Positions 46,421 to 55,027 of a stretch of DNA of 64,000 nt are shown one piece after another (the first letter of the stretch is position 1; the number at the start of each line of letters is the position of its first letter). Origin of the DNA: an uncultured Ruminococcus sp. (GTDB lineage Bacteria > Bacillota > Clostridia > Oscillospirales > Ruminococcaceae); NCBI GenBank assembly GCA_947624295.1, contig CANQJV010000007.1:1-64000 (forward strand), given 5' to 3'. The notes under the pieces were generated by a model. The model saw nothing but the letters and a program-made list of their open reading frames with translations, was not told the DNA's origin and did not search any database. The translations under genes were made by a program, and so were the position numbers.

Positions 46421-47128
46421 TTATTCTTCTTCGTCAGCCTCAAATTTATAGCCTACGCCCCATACTGTTTTGAGAGCCCACTTATCAGAAACATTCTCCA
46501 GTTTTTCACGGAGCCTTTTAATATGCACGTCAATAGTTCTCGAGTCGCCATAGTACTCAAATCCCCATACTTCGTCAAGGAGCTGGTCACGGGTGTAAAC
46601 TCTGTTAGGATTTGATGCAAGGTAGTAGAGTAATTCGAGTTCTTTCGGCGGAGTATCTATATTTTTGCCGTTGACTTTCAGTTCATATCGAGTCATATTC
46701 ACGGACAGTTTATCGTAGTGAACCTCTTTTATTTCGGGTTCAACGTTGACGTATCCTGCACGCCTTGTTACAGCGTTTATACGAGCAATGACTTCTTTAG
46801 CGTCAAAAGGTTTAACAATATAGTCATCTGCGCCGAGTTCCAGACCTATAACTTTATCAATAGTTTCGTCTTTAGCGGTAATCATTATAATCGGGACATT
46901 TGATTTTTTGCGGATTTCCCTGCAAACCTGCCAGCCGTCCATACCGGGAAGCATTATATCAAGCAGAACCATATCAGGTTTCAGTGCATTGAATTTCACG
47001 ACAGCTTCCTCACCGTCGTGGGAAAGAATAACGCTGTAATTATCTTTTTCGAGGTAGAGGCGGAGAAGGTCGCAAATATTTTTGTCGTCGTCAACAATCA
47101 GGACTTTCAGATTTTTTTCGTTAGCCAT
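46421..47128 (-). CDS. OmpR/PhoB-family response regulator
   Basis: The 235 residues have a receiver domain (1-120) with 'VLIVDDDKNICDLL', the phospho-Asp in 'DMVLLDIMLPGMDGWQV' and Lys in 'DDYIVKPFDAKEV'. The winged-helix effector (about 135-230) has 'PPKELELLYYLASNPNRVYT' and 'YYGDSRTIDVHIKRLREKL'. It is the first gene of the operon with its kinase and an HtrA protease, and has its own consensus promoter. Confidence 0.95.
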   Translation of the reverse strand: MANEKNLKVLIVDDDKNICDLLRLYLEKDNYSVILSHDGEEAVVKFNALKPDMVLLDIMLPGMDGWQVCREIRKKSNVPIIMITAKDETIDKVIGLELGADDYIVKPFDAKEVIARINAVTRRAGYVNVEPEIKEVHYDKLSVNMTRYELKVNGKNIDTPPKELELLYYLASNPNRVYTRDQLLDEVWGFEYYGDSRTIDVHIKRLREKLENVSDKWALKTVWGVGYKFEADEEE

Positions 47129-47164
47129 TTTATTACCTTCTTTCAGTAATGATTATATAATTAT

Positions 47165-47193
47165 ATTATACCGCAAATAAAACAAAATGTCAA
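47165..47193 (-). promoter_or_regulatory. Sigma-A promoter of the response regulator operon
   Basis: On the minus strand, TTGACA (47193-47188), 17 bases, TATAAT (47170-47165): both boxes match the consensus exactly. Confidence 0.88.
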
Positions 47194-47242
47194 TATGAAT
47201 TTTTTTGATTTTTATACAAAAACAAATTTTATACAAAACTTA

Positions 47243-47270
47243 AAAAGCCGTCCATTGAGGAACGGCTTTT
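47243..47270 (-). terminator. Terminator after the helical-repeat gene
   Basis: AAAAGCCGT (47243-47251) pairs with ACGGCTTTT (47262-47270). On the minus strand it is followed by further T. It lies 3 bases past the stop of the gene at 47274-48344. Confidence 0.85.
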
Positions 47271-47273
47271 CTG

Positions 47274-48344
47274 TTATGATTCAGGATTTTTATTGTCAGT
47301 TTTTTTGATATTTTCCCTTGCGGAACGGTAATTAGCGGATTTCGGGTCTAATTTCAGGATAAGATTTTTAACATCTTCGTCAAGCGTGAGATTATACAGG
47401 ATTTTCAGCGTATTGACTGCATTGAGATTATCTTTTTGCGCCATATAATAAGCTGAAAGTTGTGATGCCATTTCGATTACTTTCTGGTCAGCACCGAAAT
47501 TTATATCATATTTTTTCATTGTTTTAATTATCTCATTGCGTGACTTCATTGTGACCGGTGTACCCTTGAGTGATGCAACGTGCTGCATTTCAAGCGGAAC
47601 AGCGGGATTTGCGTGGAACATTGTACTTGCGATGTAGAAAGTAATCGCATCTTCATATTCACCAAAATCCGTAAGAGTATAGCCGACATTTTCGTAACAT
47701 CTGGCAATAGCTACGGGAGATGAGGCGATTTCGAGAGTTTGCCTTGTTGTTTCGAGAACCATTTTCTTATTGCGTATGATTTTATAGACTTCTGTCAGTT
47801 CAAAGCGGGGTCCTACGTCAACAGGGTTATATTCTATAGCTTTTTCGAGTACGGGGATAGCATCTATATTTGCGCCTGTTTCGATAAGCAGGTAAGCGTA
47901 CGTCGTGATATACGTGGCGAAATCAAAAGGTGTGCGGTGGAGTTCTTTCTCCTGTTTGAACAAAAGCTGACAGAGGTTTTCCTCAAAGGGATTCCTCAGG
48001 GAAACATATTTTATTTTATCTGTTTCAGCGTATTCAAGTATAATTTTTTTGTAAAGTTTTTCAGCAAGAGGAATCGCCTCAAGAGGTTTCTTTGCGTTAA
48101 TAAGATTTACAATATTTTGGTGCATTTCGTCAAGGCGCACACCGTCAATACGTGTAAGGCGTTCAAACTCGTTGCGCTGTTCAGGAGACATATTTTCGAG
48201 GATAAGTTCCCCGACAGCTTTAAGCCCGTCAAAATCTCCTGCTTTAGCAAATTTTTCGCCTTCGCTTTTAAGTATCTTGTCATTTTCTTCAGGTGAATCG
48301 CCGAGTTTCTTCCTGAGTTCAGCGATTATATCTTTGTATTCCAT
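47274..48344 (-). CDS. TPR-like helical-repeat protein, cytoplasmic
   Basis: The 356 residues are soluble and mostly helical. Degenerate 34-residue repeats are visible: 'INAKKPLEAIPLAEKLYKKI', 'LLIETGANIDAIPVLEKAIE' with 'YNPVDVGPRFELTEVY', and 'ARCYENVGYTLTDFGEYEDA'. The pattern is TPR-like; no enzymatic motif is seen. It follows the 777-residue repeat protein by 17 bases and ends in a terminator, so it probably shares a transcript with that protein. A scaffold role is inferred. Confidence 0.7.
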   Translation of the reverse strand: MEYKDIIAELRKKLGDSPEENDKILKSEGEKFAKAGDFDGLKAVGELILENMSPEQRNEFERLTRIDGVRLDEMHQNIVNLINAKKPLEAIPLAEKLYKKIILEYAETDKIKYVSLRNPFEENLCQLLFKQEKELHRTPFDFATYITTYAYLLIETGANIDAIPVLEKAIEYNPVDVGPRFELTEVYKIIRNKKMVLETTRQTLEIASSPVAIARCYENVGYTLTDFGEYEDAITFYIASTMFHANPAVPLEMQHVASLKGTPVTMKSRNEIIKTMKKYDINFGADQKVIEMASQLSAYYMAQKDNLNAVNTLKILYNLTLDEDVKNLILKLDPKSANYRSARENIKKTDNKNPES

Positions 48345-48361
48345 TGAATTACCTCATATAA

Positions 48362-50695
48362 TTATTTTTTTCTTTTAGCCATTTCTTTCTGGAATTTGGC
48401 ATCAATTTTCTGTTGTTTCTTCAATTCCTTTTGTTGTGCTTTTGTAAGCGGTAAATCAGACATACTTGATGAAGATGAAGGACGTGAAGAAGACGGAATA
48501 GGTCTTGAGAAAGATGAGGACTGTTGTCTTGAAGGAGTTTTGAATTCCTCATATGTAGGCACATTTTTATTCATTTTTGCTTCAGCCTCTTTCTTTTTCT
48601 TGAGCGAATCATCGCCAAGCTGAGAAAGAACGTCCTCAATTGAATCAAGAACCATAGATTTCGGCTTAAGACCTTGTGATTCTGTAAGGCTCTTTGTATC
48701 GTCTTTTGACTCTGAAATCGCATTGATGAAAGCCTGCGAAGTTGATTTGGAATGCGGATTTGTTGCGATTTTAGAGACATTAGCGGTAACAGGCGAACCT
48801 TTAGCGGCATCAGCAGCGGCAATTTTCTGACCGATAGTCATATCTTTTTCCGCAACAGGTTCATCGAGAGAGTCGAGAACTGCCTGAAGCCTTGAATTTT
48901 TATCAAGTGAAGAATATTCAGGCTGAGCGGGCTGAGCAGGCATTTGCATAGGCATACCCATTTGAGGCATAGGCATACTCATCTGAGGCATAGGCATCAT
49001 TATAGGCTGACCGTTCTGGTCGTATCCCTGTAAAATCATCTGCATATAAGCGTAAACAGGCTGACCGTTCTGGTCGTATCCTGTAATTTGCGGAACAGTA
49101 ACTATCTGACCCATACCCATATTCATACCTGCTATAGCAGGAGCAGGCTGAGGCATAGGAGCTACAGGCGGAGGAGTTACAGGCACAGTCTGAACAGGTG
49201 CAGGCTGAACAGGCTGAGATACAGGCTGTTTTGGTGCTGTCTGTTTTGGAGCAGATTGCTTTTGCTTTTTAGCAGAAACAGGTTCAGGAGCAGGTTTAGG
49301 AGTTTCAGTGGCTGGAATTTTAATATCTTCTATTTTCGTAGTCGGTATTTCGGGAGCAGGAATTGCAATATCATCAATTTCAGCAGACGGAATTTCAACA
49401 GCATCAATTTCAGTTGACGGGATTGCAATATCATCGATTGCAGGAACGGCAATATCATCAATTTCGGGAACCGATGTATTGTCAGCTACAGGAGCAGTAA
49501 TATCCTCAATTTCGGGGATTGCAATATCATCGATTGCAGGAACAGCAATATCTTCGATTTCGGGAACAGATGTTCTGTCAGTTACAGGAGCAGTAATATC
49601 CTCGATTTCGGGGACTGAAATATCGTCAATTACAGGCGGAGTCTGCTGTTCATCGAAAATTTTGTTTGCAATGTTATCCCATTCGCTTGCGCTGTCTGAA
49701 TTTGTATCGTACATTGAATCGAAAAGGCTTTCGTCATCATCGTCCATATTTATGTAATCTGTTGAATTAGTTTTTTCAGATTCTGCTGAATTATCTATAG
49801 AGAACATACTTAAAATATCATCATCAGCTTTATTCTCCTGTTTTTGGCTTAAAGCAGGATTATTCTGCATAGCTGAAAGTGCGTCGGAAATATCATCGAT
49901 TACAGGCGGAGCAGGTTCTTCGTCGTAAGATGTATTGTTTTCGGAAGATGATACAGAAAACTGCGCAAGAAAATCATCGCTGTCATCTTTTTCAGGAGTG
50001 CCGGCTTCTTCAGCAGGCTTATTGATAGCAAACTGTGCAAGGAAATCTTCTTCTTCGGGTTCTTCAGCAGGCAGTTCAGGTTCTTCAGTAGGTTTTTTGA
50101 TAGCGAACTGTGCAAGGAAATCTTCTTCTTCAGGTTCTTCAGCAGGCTGAACAGGTTCTTCTGTAGGTTTCTTGATAGCAAACTGCGCAAGGAAATCGTC
50201 ATCAGATTCTTCTTTTGCAGGCGGTTCAGGTTCTTCTACAGGTTTCTTGATAGCGAACTGTTTGAGGAAATCGTCATCAGATTCTTCTTTTGACGGCTGA
50301 GGAGGAGCTGATTGTGTGTAATTATCGGTATTTGCCTGAACATTTTCTGTTGTGGGAGCATTGTATTCAGGTTCAGGAGGAGCAGTGGAAGTCGGTTTAA
50401 CAGCTAATTCAGACAATTGCACAAGACCTTCATCGTCCATACCTTTTTTAGCTCTTGCTTTTTCTTCTTTAAGGAGAGCCTTCATTTCTTTAGAGTCAGC
50501 TTTAATCATTTCTTTAGCGATTTTAGCCTTACATTTTTCGCAGGTCAATTCGCCGAGGTAATTCATTTCACCGCCTTTGCGGTAGCGTGATGCAGTTTCG
50601 GGTTTCATGAGATTGATTCCGCAGGCAGTTTTCTTATCGTTGTAAGTGCCGTGAACCAAATCATTGAAAGAAGCCGTTACAAGGGTAATTTTCAT
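48362..50695 (-). CDS. Large low-complexity repeat protein with a Cys-containing N-terminal domain
   Basis: ATG 50695 is used (777 residues) with GGAG 6 bases upstream. Residues 1-80 form a small domain with one Cys ('KKTACGINLMKP') and CEKC ('ELTCEKCKAKIAKEMIK'), a possible zinc site, shared with the gene at 50747. Then come five copies of an acidic repeat around 'DDFLAQFAIKKP' (about 140-260) and a longer array of Ile/Pro/Asp units such as 'VPEIEDIAVPAIDDIAIP' (about 355-450). A Pro/Gln/Met-rich part includes two 'GYDQNGQP' copies (about 500-600), and the C-terminus is basic. No signal peptide. No known family recognised; probably disordered. Confidence 0.7.
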   Translation of the reverse strand: MKITLVTASFNDLVHGTYNDKKTACGINLMKPETASRYRKGGEMNYLGELTCEKCKAKIAKEMIKADSKEMKALLKEEKARAKKGMDDEGLVQLSELAVKPTSTAPPEPEYNAPTTENVQANTDNYTQSAPPQPSKEESDDDFLKQFAIKKPVEEPEPPAKEESDDDFLAQFAIKKPTEEPVQPAEEPEEEDFLAQFAIKKPTEEPELPAEEPEEEDFLAQFAINKPAEEAGTPEKDDSDDFLAQFSVSSSENNTSYDEEPAPPVIDDISDALSAMQNNPALSQKQENKADDDILSMFSIDNSAESEKTNSTDYINMDDDDESLFDSMYDTNSDSASEWDNIANKIFDEQQTPPVIDDISVPEIEDITAPVTDRTSVPEIEDIAVPAIDDIAIPEIEDITAPVADNTSVPEIDDIAVPAIDDIAIPSTEIDAVEIPSAEIDDIAIPAPEIPTTKIEDIKIPATETPKPAPEPVSAKKQKQSAPKQTAPKQPVSQPVQPAPVQTVPVTPPPVAPMPQPAPAIAGMNMGMGQIVTVPQITGYDQNGQPVYAYMQMILQGYDQNGQPIMMPMPQMSMPMPQMGMPMQMPAQPAQPEYSSLDKNSRLQAVLDSLDEPVAEKDMTIGQKIAAADAAKGSPVTANVSKIATNPHSKSTSQAFINAISESKDDTKSLTESQGLKPKSMVLDSIEDVLSQLGDDSLKKKKEAEAKMNKNVPTYEEFKTPSRQQSSSFSRPIPSSSRPSSSSSMSDLPLTKAQQKELKKQQKIDAKFQKEMAKRKK
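49310..49640 (-). repeat. Coding repeat array (Ile-Pro-Asp units)
   Basis: Units of about 36-48 bases encode variants of 'AIPEIEDITAPVADNTSVPE' and 'IDDIAVPAIDDIAIP'. Some blocks recur almost unchanged (for example around 49500 and 49590), suggesting recent slippage or unequal recombination within the 777-residue gene. Confidence 0.7.
49960..50290 (-). repeat. Coding repeat array (acidic FLAQFAIKKP units)
   Basis: Five units of about 60-75 bases encode 'DDFLxQFAIKKPxEEPExPAEE'. The two middle units are nearly identical. Each pairs a short hydrophobic segment (FLAQFAI) with an acidic spacer, like a multivalent short linear motif. Confidence 0.75.
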
Positions 50696-50746
50696 AACAT
50701 TCTCCATTCTTTATTTTAGTTTTTAGTTTTTACAGTTAGGGCAGTC

Positions 50747-51034
50747 TTAAGACTTATTATTGCTGTCATCGTCCGTACCGTTTTGAGATTTAAGTCTTTC
50801 TTCTTTTAGAAGTGCTTTCATTTTTTTAGAGTCGGCTTTAATCATTTCCTTAGCGATTTTGTTTTTACATTTCGGGCAGGTAATTTCGCCGAGGTAATTC
50901 ATTTCATTGCCTTTCTGACATCGTGAAACGTTATCAGCTTTAGTAATATTTATTCCGCATCTTGTTTTTTTATCATCGTCATAAATTCCGTGGGTCAAAT
51001 TTTTCAGAGAATCTGTAACAAGGATAATTTTCAT
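50747..51034 (-). CDS. Small Cys-domain protein, paralogue of the N-terminus of the 777-residue protein
   Basis: ATG 51034 is chosen (95 residues) because 'MKIILVTDSLKNLTHGIYDD' aligns with 'MKITLVTASFNDLVHGTYND' of the neighbour; the open frame extends 12 codons further. It shares 'CGIN', 'RxxKGxEMNYLGE' and CxxCK. 'KIAKEMIKADSKKMKALLKE' is almost identical to the neighbour. It has no repeat region. The two genes are 51 bases apart on one strand, so one arose by duplication and fusion or truncation. Three Cys suggest metal binding. No known family recognised. Confidence 0.75.
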   Translation of the reverse strand: MKIILVTDSLKNLTHGIYDDDKKTRCGINITKADNVSRCQKGNEMNYLGEITCPKCKNKIAKEMIKADSKKMKALLKEERLKSQNGTDDDSNNKS

Positions 51035-51473
51035 AATATACTCATATACTCCGTTTCTTTGAAATTTCACTTTTCTGAAAGTTTTCTGAAAGTGAGGGAA
51101 ATAATCAATACTATACAGATATATTATAACTCATATATAAAAAAAAATCAACCTTTTATTGAAAATTAAAGTGCAAAATTATACTTAAAATTAAATTTTC
51201 GTCAAAAATAACAAAATGTTATTGACTTTTTTGTTAAAAATCCCACTTGAAATTTTGAATAAATGTGTATACACTGCAAAATATAGTTAAAATATATAGT
51301 AAATTTGCAATATAATTTTATTAAAAAAAGTTTTTTCAGGAAAAAATAAAAATACTATTGCAGAATTTGTGAATTTGTAGTATAATAATAATGTATTTAT
51401 TGTTATCGGATATGCGGACTGAATTACATCATGACATTATTGTTCAGACGTTTCCGGAATGGAGGTCTAATAT
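51035..51473. other. AT-rich divergent intergenic region
   Basis: This stretch separates the minus-strand repeat-protein cluster from the plus-strand glycosyltransferase. It is very AT-rich with poly-A/T runs. Apart from one good plus-strand promoter (51358-51386) and scattered TTGAC-like boxes, no reading frame, tRNA or stable hairpin is evident. Confidence 0.6.
51358..51386 (+). promoter_or_regulatory. Sigma-A promoter of the glycosyltransferase gene
   Basis: TTGCAG (51358-51363), 17 bases, TATAAT (51381-51386); the start codon follows 88 bases later. Confidence 0.75.
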
Positions 51474-52439
51474 ATGAAACTTATTTCAGTTGTTGTGCCA
51501 TGTTACAACGAACAGGAAGTTCTCCCGATGTTCTATGAGGAGATTACAAAAGTTACCGGCGAAATGAAAGAAAAAAATCCTGAACTTGAGTTTGAGTACC
51601 TGTTTATAAACGACGGTTCAAAAGATAGAACGCTTGAAATTTTCAGGGAACTTGCCTCGAAAGACAAGCGTGTAAGATATATATCTTTTTCGAGGAATTT
51701 CGGTAAGGAATCAGGTATATATGCAGGTTTGAAAAATTCTAAAGGGGACTATGTTGTTGTTATGGACGCTGATTTGCAGCATCCGCCGGCTTTTCTCCCG
51801 CAAATGTACGATTACGTCAAGGACGGCGAATATGATTGTGCTACGACACGGCGTATCAGCAGACAAGGCGAATCAAAAGTACGGTCATTTTTCGCACGTA
51901 TGTTCTATAAAATAATGAACAAAATTTCCGATACCGAAATTGTTGACGGTGCGCAGGATTTCCGTTTTATGACAAGACAAATGGTTGACGCTGTACTTTC
52001 GATGTCTGAATATAACCGTTTTTCAAAGGGTATTTTCAGCTGGGTAGGGTTCAGAGTAAAATATATGCCCTATGAAAACGTTGAACGCCCTGCCGGAACG
52101 ACTTCGTGGTCATTTTGGGGACTTTTCAAGTACTCGCTTGAGGGAATCATGGCTTTTTCGACTTTCCCACTTGCAGTGTCGATTTTCATGGGAATAATCT
52201 GCCTTGTTCTTTCAGTGATTGTGTTCATGGCAGGTATTGCCGTATCACTTGTCACGGATAAGAAATTCAGCGGTTTTGCAGGCATTTCATTAGCACTTGC
52301 AATAGGCGGTATTCAGCTTGGCTGTATGGGTATTATGGGGCAGTATATCTCAAAAATGTACCTTGAAGTCAAAAAACGTCCCATTTACATTGCAGGCGAA
52401 ACCGATGAGGATTTCAGAAACAAGGATAAGGTTGAATAA
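51474..52439 (+). CDS. Family 2 glycosyltransferase, polyprenyl-phosphate type (GtrB/DPM1-like)
   Basis: The 321 residues have a GT-A domain ('SVVVPCYNEQEVLPMFYEEI', 'VVVMDADLQHPP' with the metal-binding DxD, 'GAQDFRFMTRQMVDAV'). Two C-terminal membrane helices (about 232-258 and 270-295) follow. This is the layout of enzymes that put a sugar from a nucleotide donor onto undecaprenyl phosphate for wall or teichoic-acid decoration. No flippase lies next to it. GGAGG precedes the ATG. The stop overlaps the next start by one base. Confidence 0.88.
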   Translation: MKLISVVVPCYNEQEVLPMFYEEITKVTGEMKEKNPELEFEYLFINDGSKDRTLEIFRELASKDKRVRYISFSRNFGKESGIYAGLKNSKGDYVVVMDADLQHPPAFLPQMYDYVKDGEYDCATTRRISRQGESKVRSFFARMFYKIMNKISDTEIVDGAQDFRFMTRQMVDAVLSMSEYNRFSKGIFSWVGFRVKYMPYENVERPAGTTSWSFWGLFKYSLEGIMAFSTFPLAVSIFMGIICLVLSVIVFMAGIAVSLVTDKKFSGFAGISLALAIGGIQLGCMGIMGQYISKMYLEVKKRPIYIAGETDEDFRNKDKVE

Positions 52440-53515
52440 TGAATAAGCGGACAAGGCTTATTGTATCGCTTCTTTTTGCTGTAATTATCGTTCTTGCTGC
52501 TGCAATTACAAGGTTTTATGTGAATGTCCCCGAAAATATGCAGAGTGACAATAATAAGTCCGAAATAGTCAGCACTGTTGAAACGGACAGCGCAGGGAAT
52601 ATAATTTTCAGCAACGGCAAGGGCAGTTTTGGGATTGCCGATTCTGTGAGAATCACCGCAAATCCTGAATGGCAAATGCTGGAGTTCGCAGGCGACGGAA
52701 GATGTATCGCCTCAAAAAAAATAGGCAGTGAGATTCTTTTCGGCTGTATCGATTACGACGGAAACGTTATCACACCGTTCATATACCGTGAAATAAAACA
52801 GTATATTATAAATAATTCAACAATATATTGTGCAGAAAGTGCTGTTGACGGTTCATACGTTCTGTATAACGAGAACTTTATGCCGTTTTTTAGGCGTTCG
52901 TGGGATACGTGTGATTTTGGTGAAGATGGAATTGTAATTACCGATAAATCGGGAACATACACATTTTCAGCTGATTCAGGCGAACTTCTTTTCAAGAGCG
53001 CATCAGTTTCGGGTGAAGTAATGGCTTGCCCGTATAATCTCAATATATACAGCCGTGTACTTCTCTCGAAATTATCGCCCTCTATCATTGAGAAAATGAT
53101 TTCCGACGCTGAAAAGTACCTTGAATATGCGTATACACTGAAAGACGGGATTTTACCCGAAATAACATCAGGGAATTTTTCATCATTTGTTCCTGCATTT
53201 GCAAATGATACGAATATAATTTCACGGAAAATGCTGGGGATTCCTGAAATACACATATATTCCGTGAGTTCAAATGACGGCATACCGAAATATGATGTTT
53301 CAGTGAATGCCGATACCGAAATTATATATTATGACGAATACGGCGAAAGAAAATCCCTTTATGACAACTACAGGATTTCCGTGAAATTCAGCGGAAGTTC
53401 AGAGAATGACATTTACGCTGTTTCAGGGAAATTTGAACTTGATTCGCCGGTATACCCTGAACCTGAACCGGTTATTGAAGAAAATCAGGAGCAGAATATT
53501 ATGACTGTCAATTGA
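52439..53515 (+). CDS. Membrane-anchored extracytoplasmic protein of unknown function (WG-repeat-like)
   Basis: The 358 residues have an N-terminal membrane anchor (5-28). The outer part has beta-rich stretches resembling WG repeats ('SEILFGCIDYDGNVITPFIY', 'GTYTFSADSGELLFKSAS'). It ends in a Pro/Glu-rich tail. It starts on the last base of the glycosyltransferase stop (TAATG), so the two are translationally coupled, and a partner in surface glycan assembly is plausible. Confidence 0.65.
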   Translation: MNKRTRLIVSLLFAVIIVLAAAITRFYVNVPENMQSDNNKSEIVSTVETDSAGNIIFSNGKGSFGIADSVRITANPEWQMLEFAGDGRCIASKKIGSEILFGCIDYDGNVITPFIYREIKQYIINNSTIYCAESAVDGSYVLYNENFMPFFRRSWDTCDFGEDGIVITDKSGTYTFSADSGELLFKSASVSGEVMACPYNLNIYSRVLLSKLSPSIIEKMISDAEKYLEYAYTLKDGILPEITSGNFSSFVPAFANDTNIISRKMLGIPEIHIYSVSSNDGIPKYDVSVNADTEIIYYDEYGERKSLYDNYRISVKFSGSSENDIYAVSGKFELDSPVYPEPEPVIEENQEQNIMTVN

Positions 53516-53560
53516 TTTTTTTTTTATAATTTTTACAAAGTTACAGAAGGAGTTTTTGTT

Positions 53561-54061
53561 ATGTCAAAAAAAGTTGCAGTAATTATGGGAAGCGACAGCG
53601 ATTTCCCAATTGTCAAGTCTGCTGTAGAAGAACTGAAAAAATACGGTGTTGAAACTGAATGCCGTGTAATGAGTGCACACCGCACACCTGCTGAGGCTGC
53701 ACAATTTTCAGCTGATGCAAGAAAAAACGGATTTGGTGTTATTATATGTGCGGCAGGAATGGCGGCTCATCTTGGCGGTGTTATTGCCGCACATACAACA
53801 TTGCCTGTTATCGGCATTCCCATGAAATCATCAGTACTTGAGGGCATGGACGCTCTGCTTGCTACTGTTATGATGCCTCCGGGAGTACCTGTTGCTACAG
53901 TAGGCATAAACAGTGCAAAAAATGCGGCTATCCTTGCGGTGCAGATACTTGCCGTGGAAGATGAAGTGCTTGCCGGAAAACTTGAGGCTGAAAAGAAAAA
54001 AACAGCGGACGGTGTACGTCAGAAAGATGCTGAATTACAGGAGAAAATCAAAAATGTTTGA
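53561..54061 (+). CDS. purE: N5-carboxyaminoimidazole ribonucleotide mutase PurE
   Basis: The 166 residues have class I PurE motifs: '[15 protein letters not shown]', '[14 protein letters not shown]' with the catalytic His, and '[24 protein letters not shown]' (shown in part). It interconverts N5-CAIR and CAIR. Class I enzymes work with PurK, which is not in the window. The stop overlaps the next small gene by 8 bases. It is the first recognisable gene of the purine cluster. Confidence 0.96.
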   Translation: MSKKVAVIMGSDSDFPIVKSAVEELKKYGVETECRVMSAHRTPAEAAQFSADARKNGFGVIICAAGMAAHLGGVIAAHTTLPVIGIPMKSSVLEGMDALLATVMMPPGVPVATVGINSAKNAAILAVQILAVEDEVLAGKLEAEKKKTADGVRQKDAELQEKIKNV

Positions 54062-54236
54062 TAAAAATAATAAACGCTTTGTTATCAAGGAAAAACAGAC
54101 TTTCGGTGTATCTGAGATACAGATTATTGTTGATACCGTTACAGGTGTCAACTATATCTGCACATCAATATCAGGGCTTACACCTCTTCTTGACAGCAGC
54201 GGAAATGTAGTTATTGACAAAATTTCAGATAAATAA
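54054..54236 (+). CDS. Small DUF6440-like protein
   Basis: The 60 residues start at ATG 54054 with CAGGAGA upstream, inside the end of purE. The pattern 'EIQIIVDTVTGVNYICTSIS' and 'GLTPLLDSSGNVVID' is that of DUF6440. No known function. It is coupled to purE and lies before purC, so it is cotranscribed with purine genes. Confidence 0.75.
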   Translation: MFDKNNKRFVIKEKQTFGVSEIQIIVDTVTGVNYICTSISGLTPLLDSSGNVVIDKISDK

Positions 54237-54304
54237 TCGCTTAACCTGTTCACAAATATGTGAACTTGTATATATTTCATAAATTCTCAAGGAGGAATTT
54301 CAAA

Positions 54305-55024
54305 ATGGAAAATGTAACAAAAATGGAACAGCTTTATGAGGGCAAGGCTAAGAAAGTCTATGCCACAAACAACCCTGAACTTGTCATCGTTGATTACAAA
54401 GACGATGCTACCGCTTTCAACGGCGAAAAGAAAGGTACTATTTCAGGCAAGGGCGCAATCAACAACAGAATGACAAACTATATGTTCAAAATGCTTGAAA
54501 AAGAGGGCGTTCCGACTCATCTCGTAGAGGAAATCAGCGACAGGGAAACTATTGTTAAAAAAGTTTCTATCGTTCCCCTTGAGGTTATTATCAGAAACGT
54601 TGCCGCAGGAAGTTTTTCAAAGAGAATGGGCGTTGAGGAAGGTAAAAAACTTCTCACACCTATTCTTGAATACAGCTACAAAAATGACGATTTGGGAGAC
54701 CCTTTTATAAACGACTACTATGCGCTTGCACTTGGTCTTGCAACAAAGGAAGAACTTGATACTATCGCAGAATACGCATTCAAAGTAAATGATTTTATGG
54801 TTAAATTCTTTAAGGGACTTAACATTGACCTTATCGACTTCAAAATCGAATTTGGCAGGACTTCTGACGGTAAAATTATTCTTGCCGATGAAATTTCACC
54901 TGATACCTGCCGTTTCTGGGACAGCACAACTCACGAGAAACTTGACAAAGACCGTTTCCGCAGAGATATGGGCGGAGTTGAAGAAGCATATCAGGAAATT
55001 ATGAAAAGACTTATGGGAGAATGA
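54305..55024 (+). CDS. purC: SAICAR synthetase PurC
   Basis: ATG 54305 (239 residues) with AAGGAGG upstream. It has '[20 protein letters not shown]', '[15 protein letters not shown]' and '[14 protein letters not shown]', standard for PurC. It joins aspartate to CAIR with ATP. Next gene begins 3 bases after its stop. Confidence 0.97.
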   Translation: MENVTKMEQLYEGKAKKVYATNNPELVIVDYKDDATAFNGEKKGTISGKGAINNRMTNYMFKMLEKEGVPTHLVEEISDRETIVKKVSIVPLEVIIRNVAAGSFSKRMGVEEGKKLLTPILEYSYKNDDLGDPFINDYYALALGLATKEELDTIAEYAFKVNDFMVKFFKGLNIDLIDFKIEFGRTSDGKIILADEISPDTCRFWDSTTHEKLDKDRFRRDMGGVEEAYQEIMKRLMGE

Positions 55025-55027
55025 TTT

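Noticed and set aside
49308-49757. 149-codon plus-strand frame opposite the repeat protein
   Set aside because: Ile/Ser/Ala repetition is the mirror of the repeat array on the coding strand; no ribosome site or family similarity.
48362-50695. CRISPR-like repetition
   Set aside because: The repeats are in-frame coding units without uniform spacers; no cas genes are in the window.
53516-53560. Search for a purine riboswitch before purE
   Set aside because: The gap is only 45 bases and shows no purine-aptamer pattern. None was seen before the glycosyltransferase at 51474 either.
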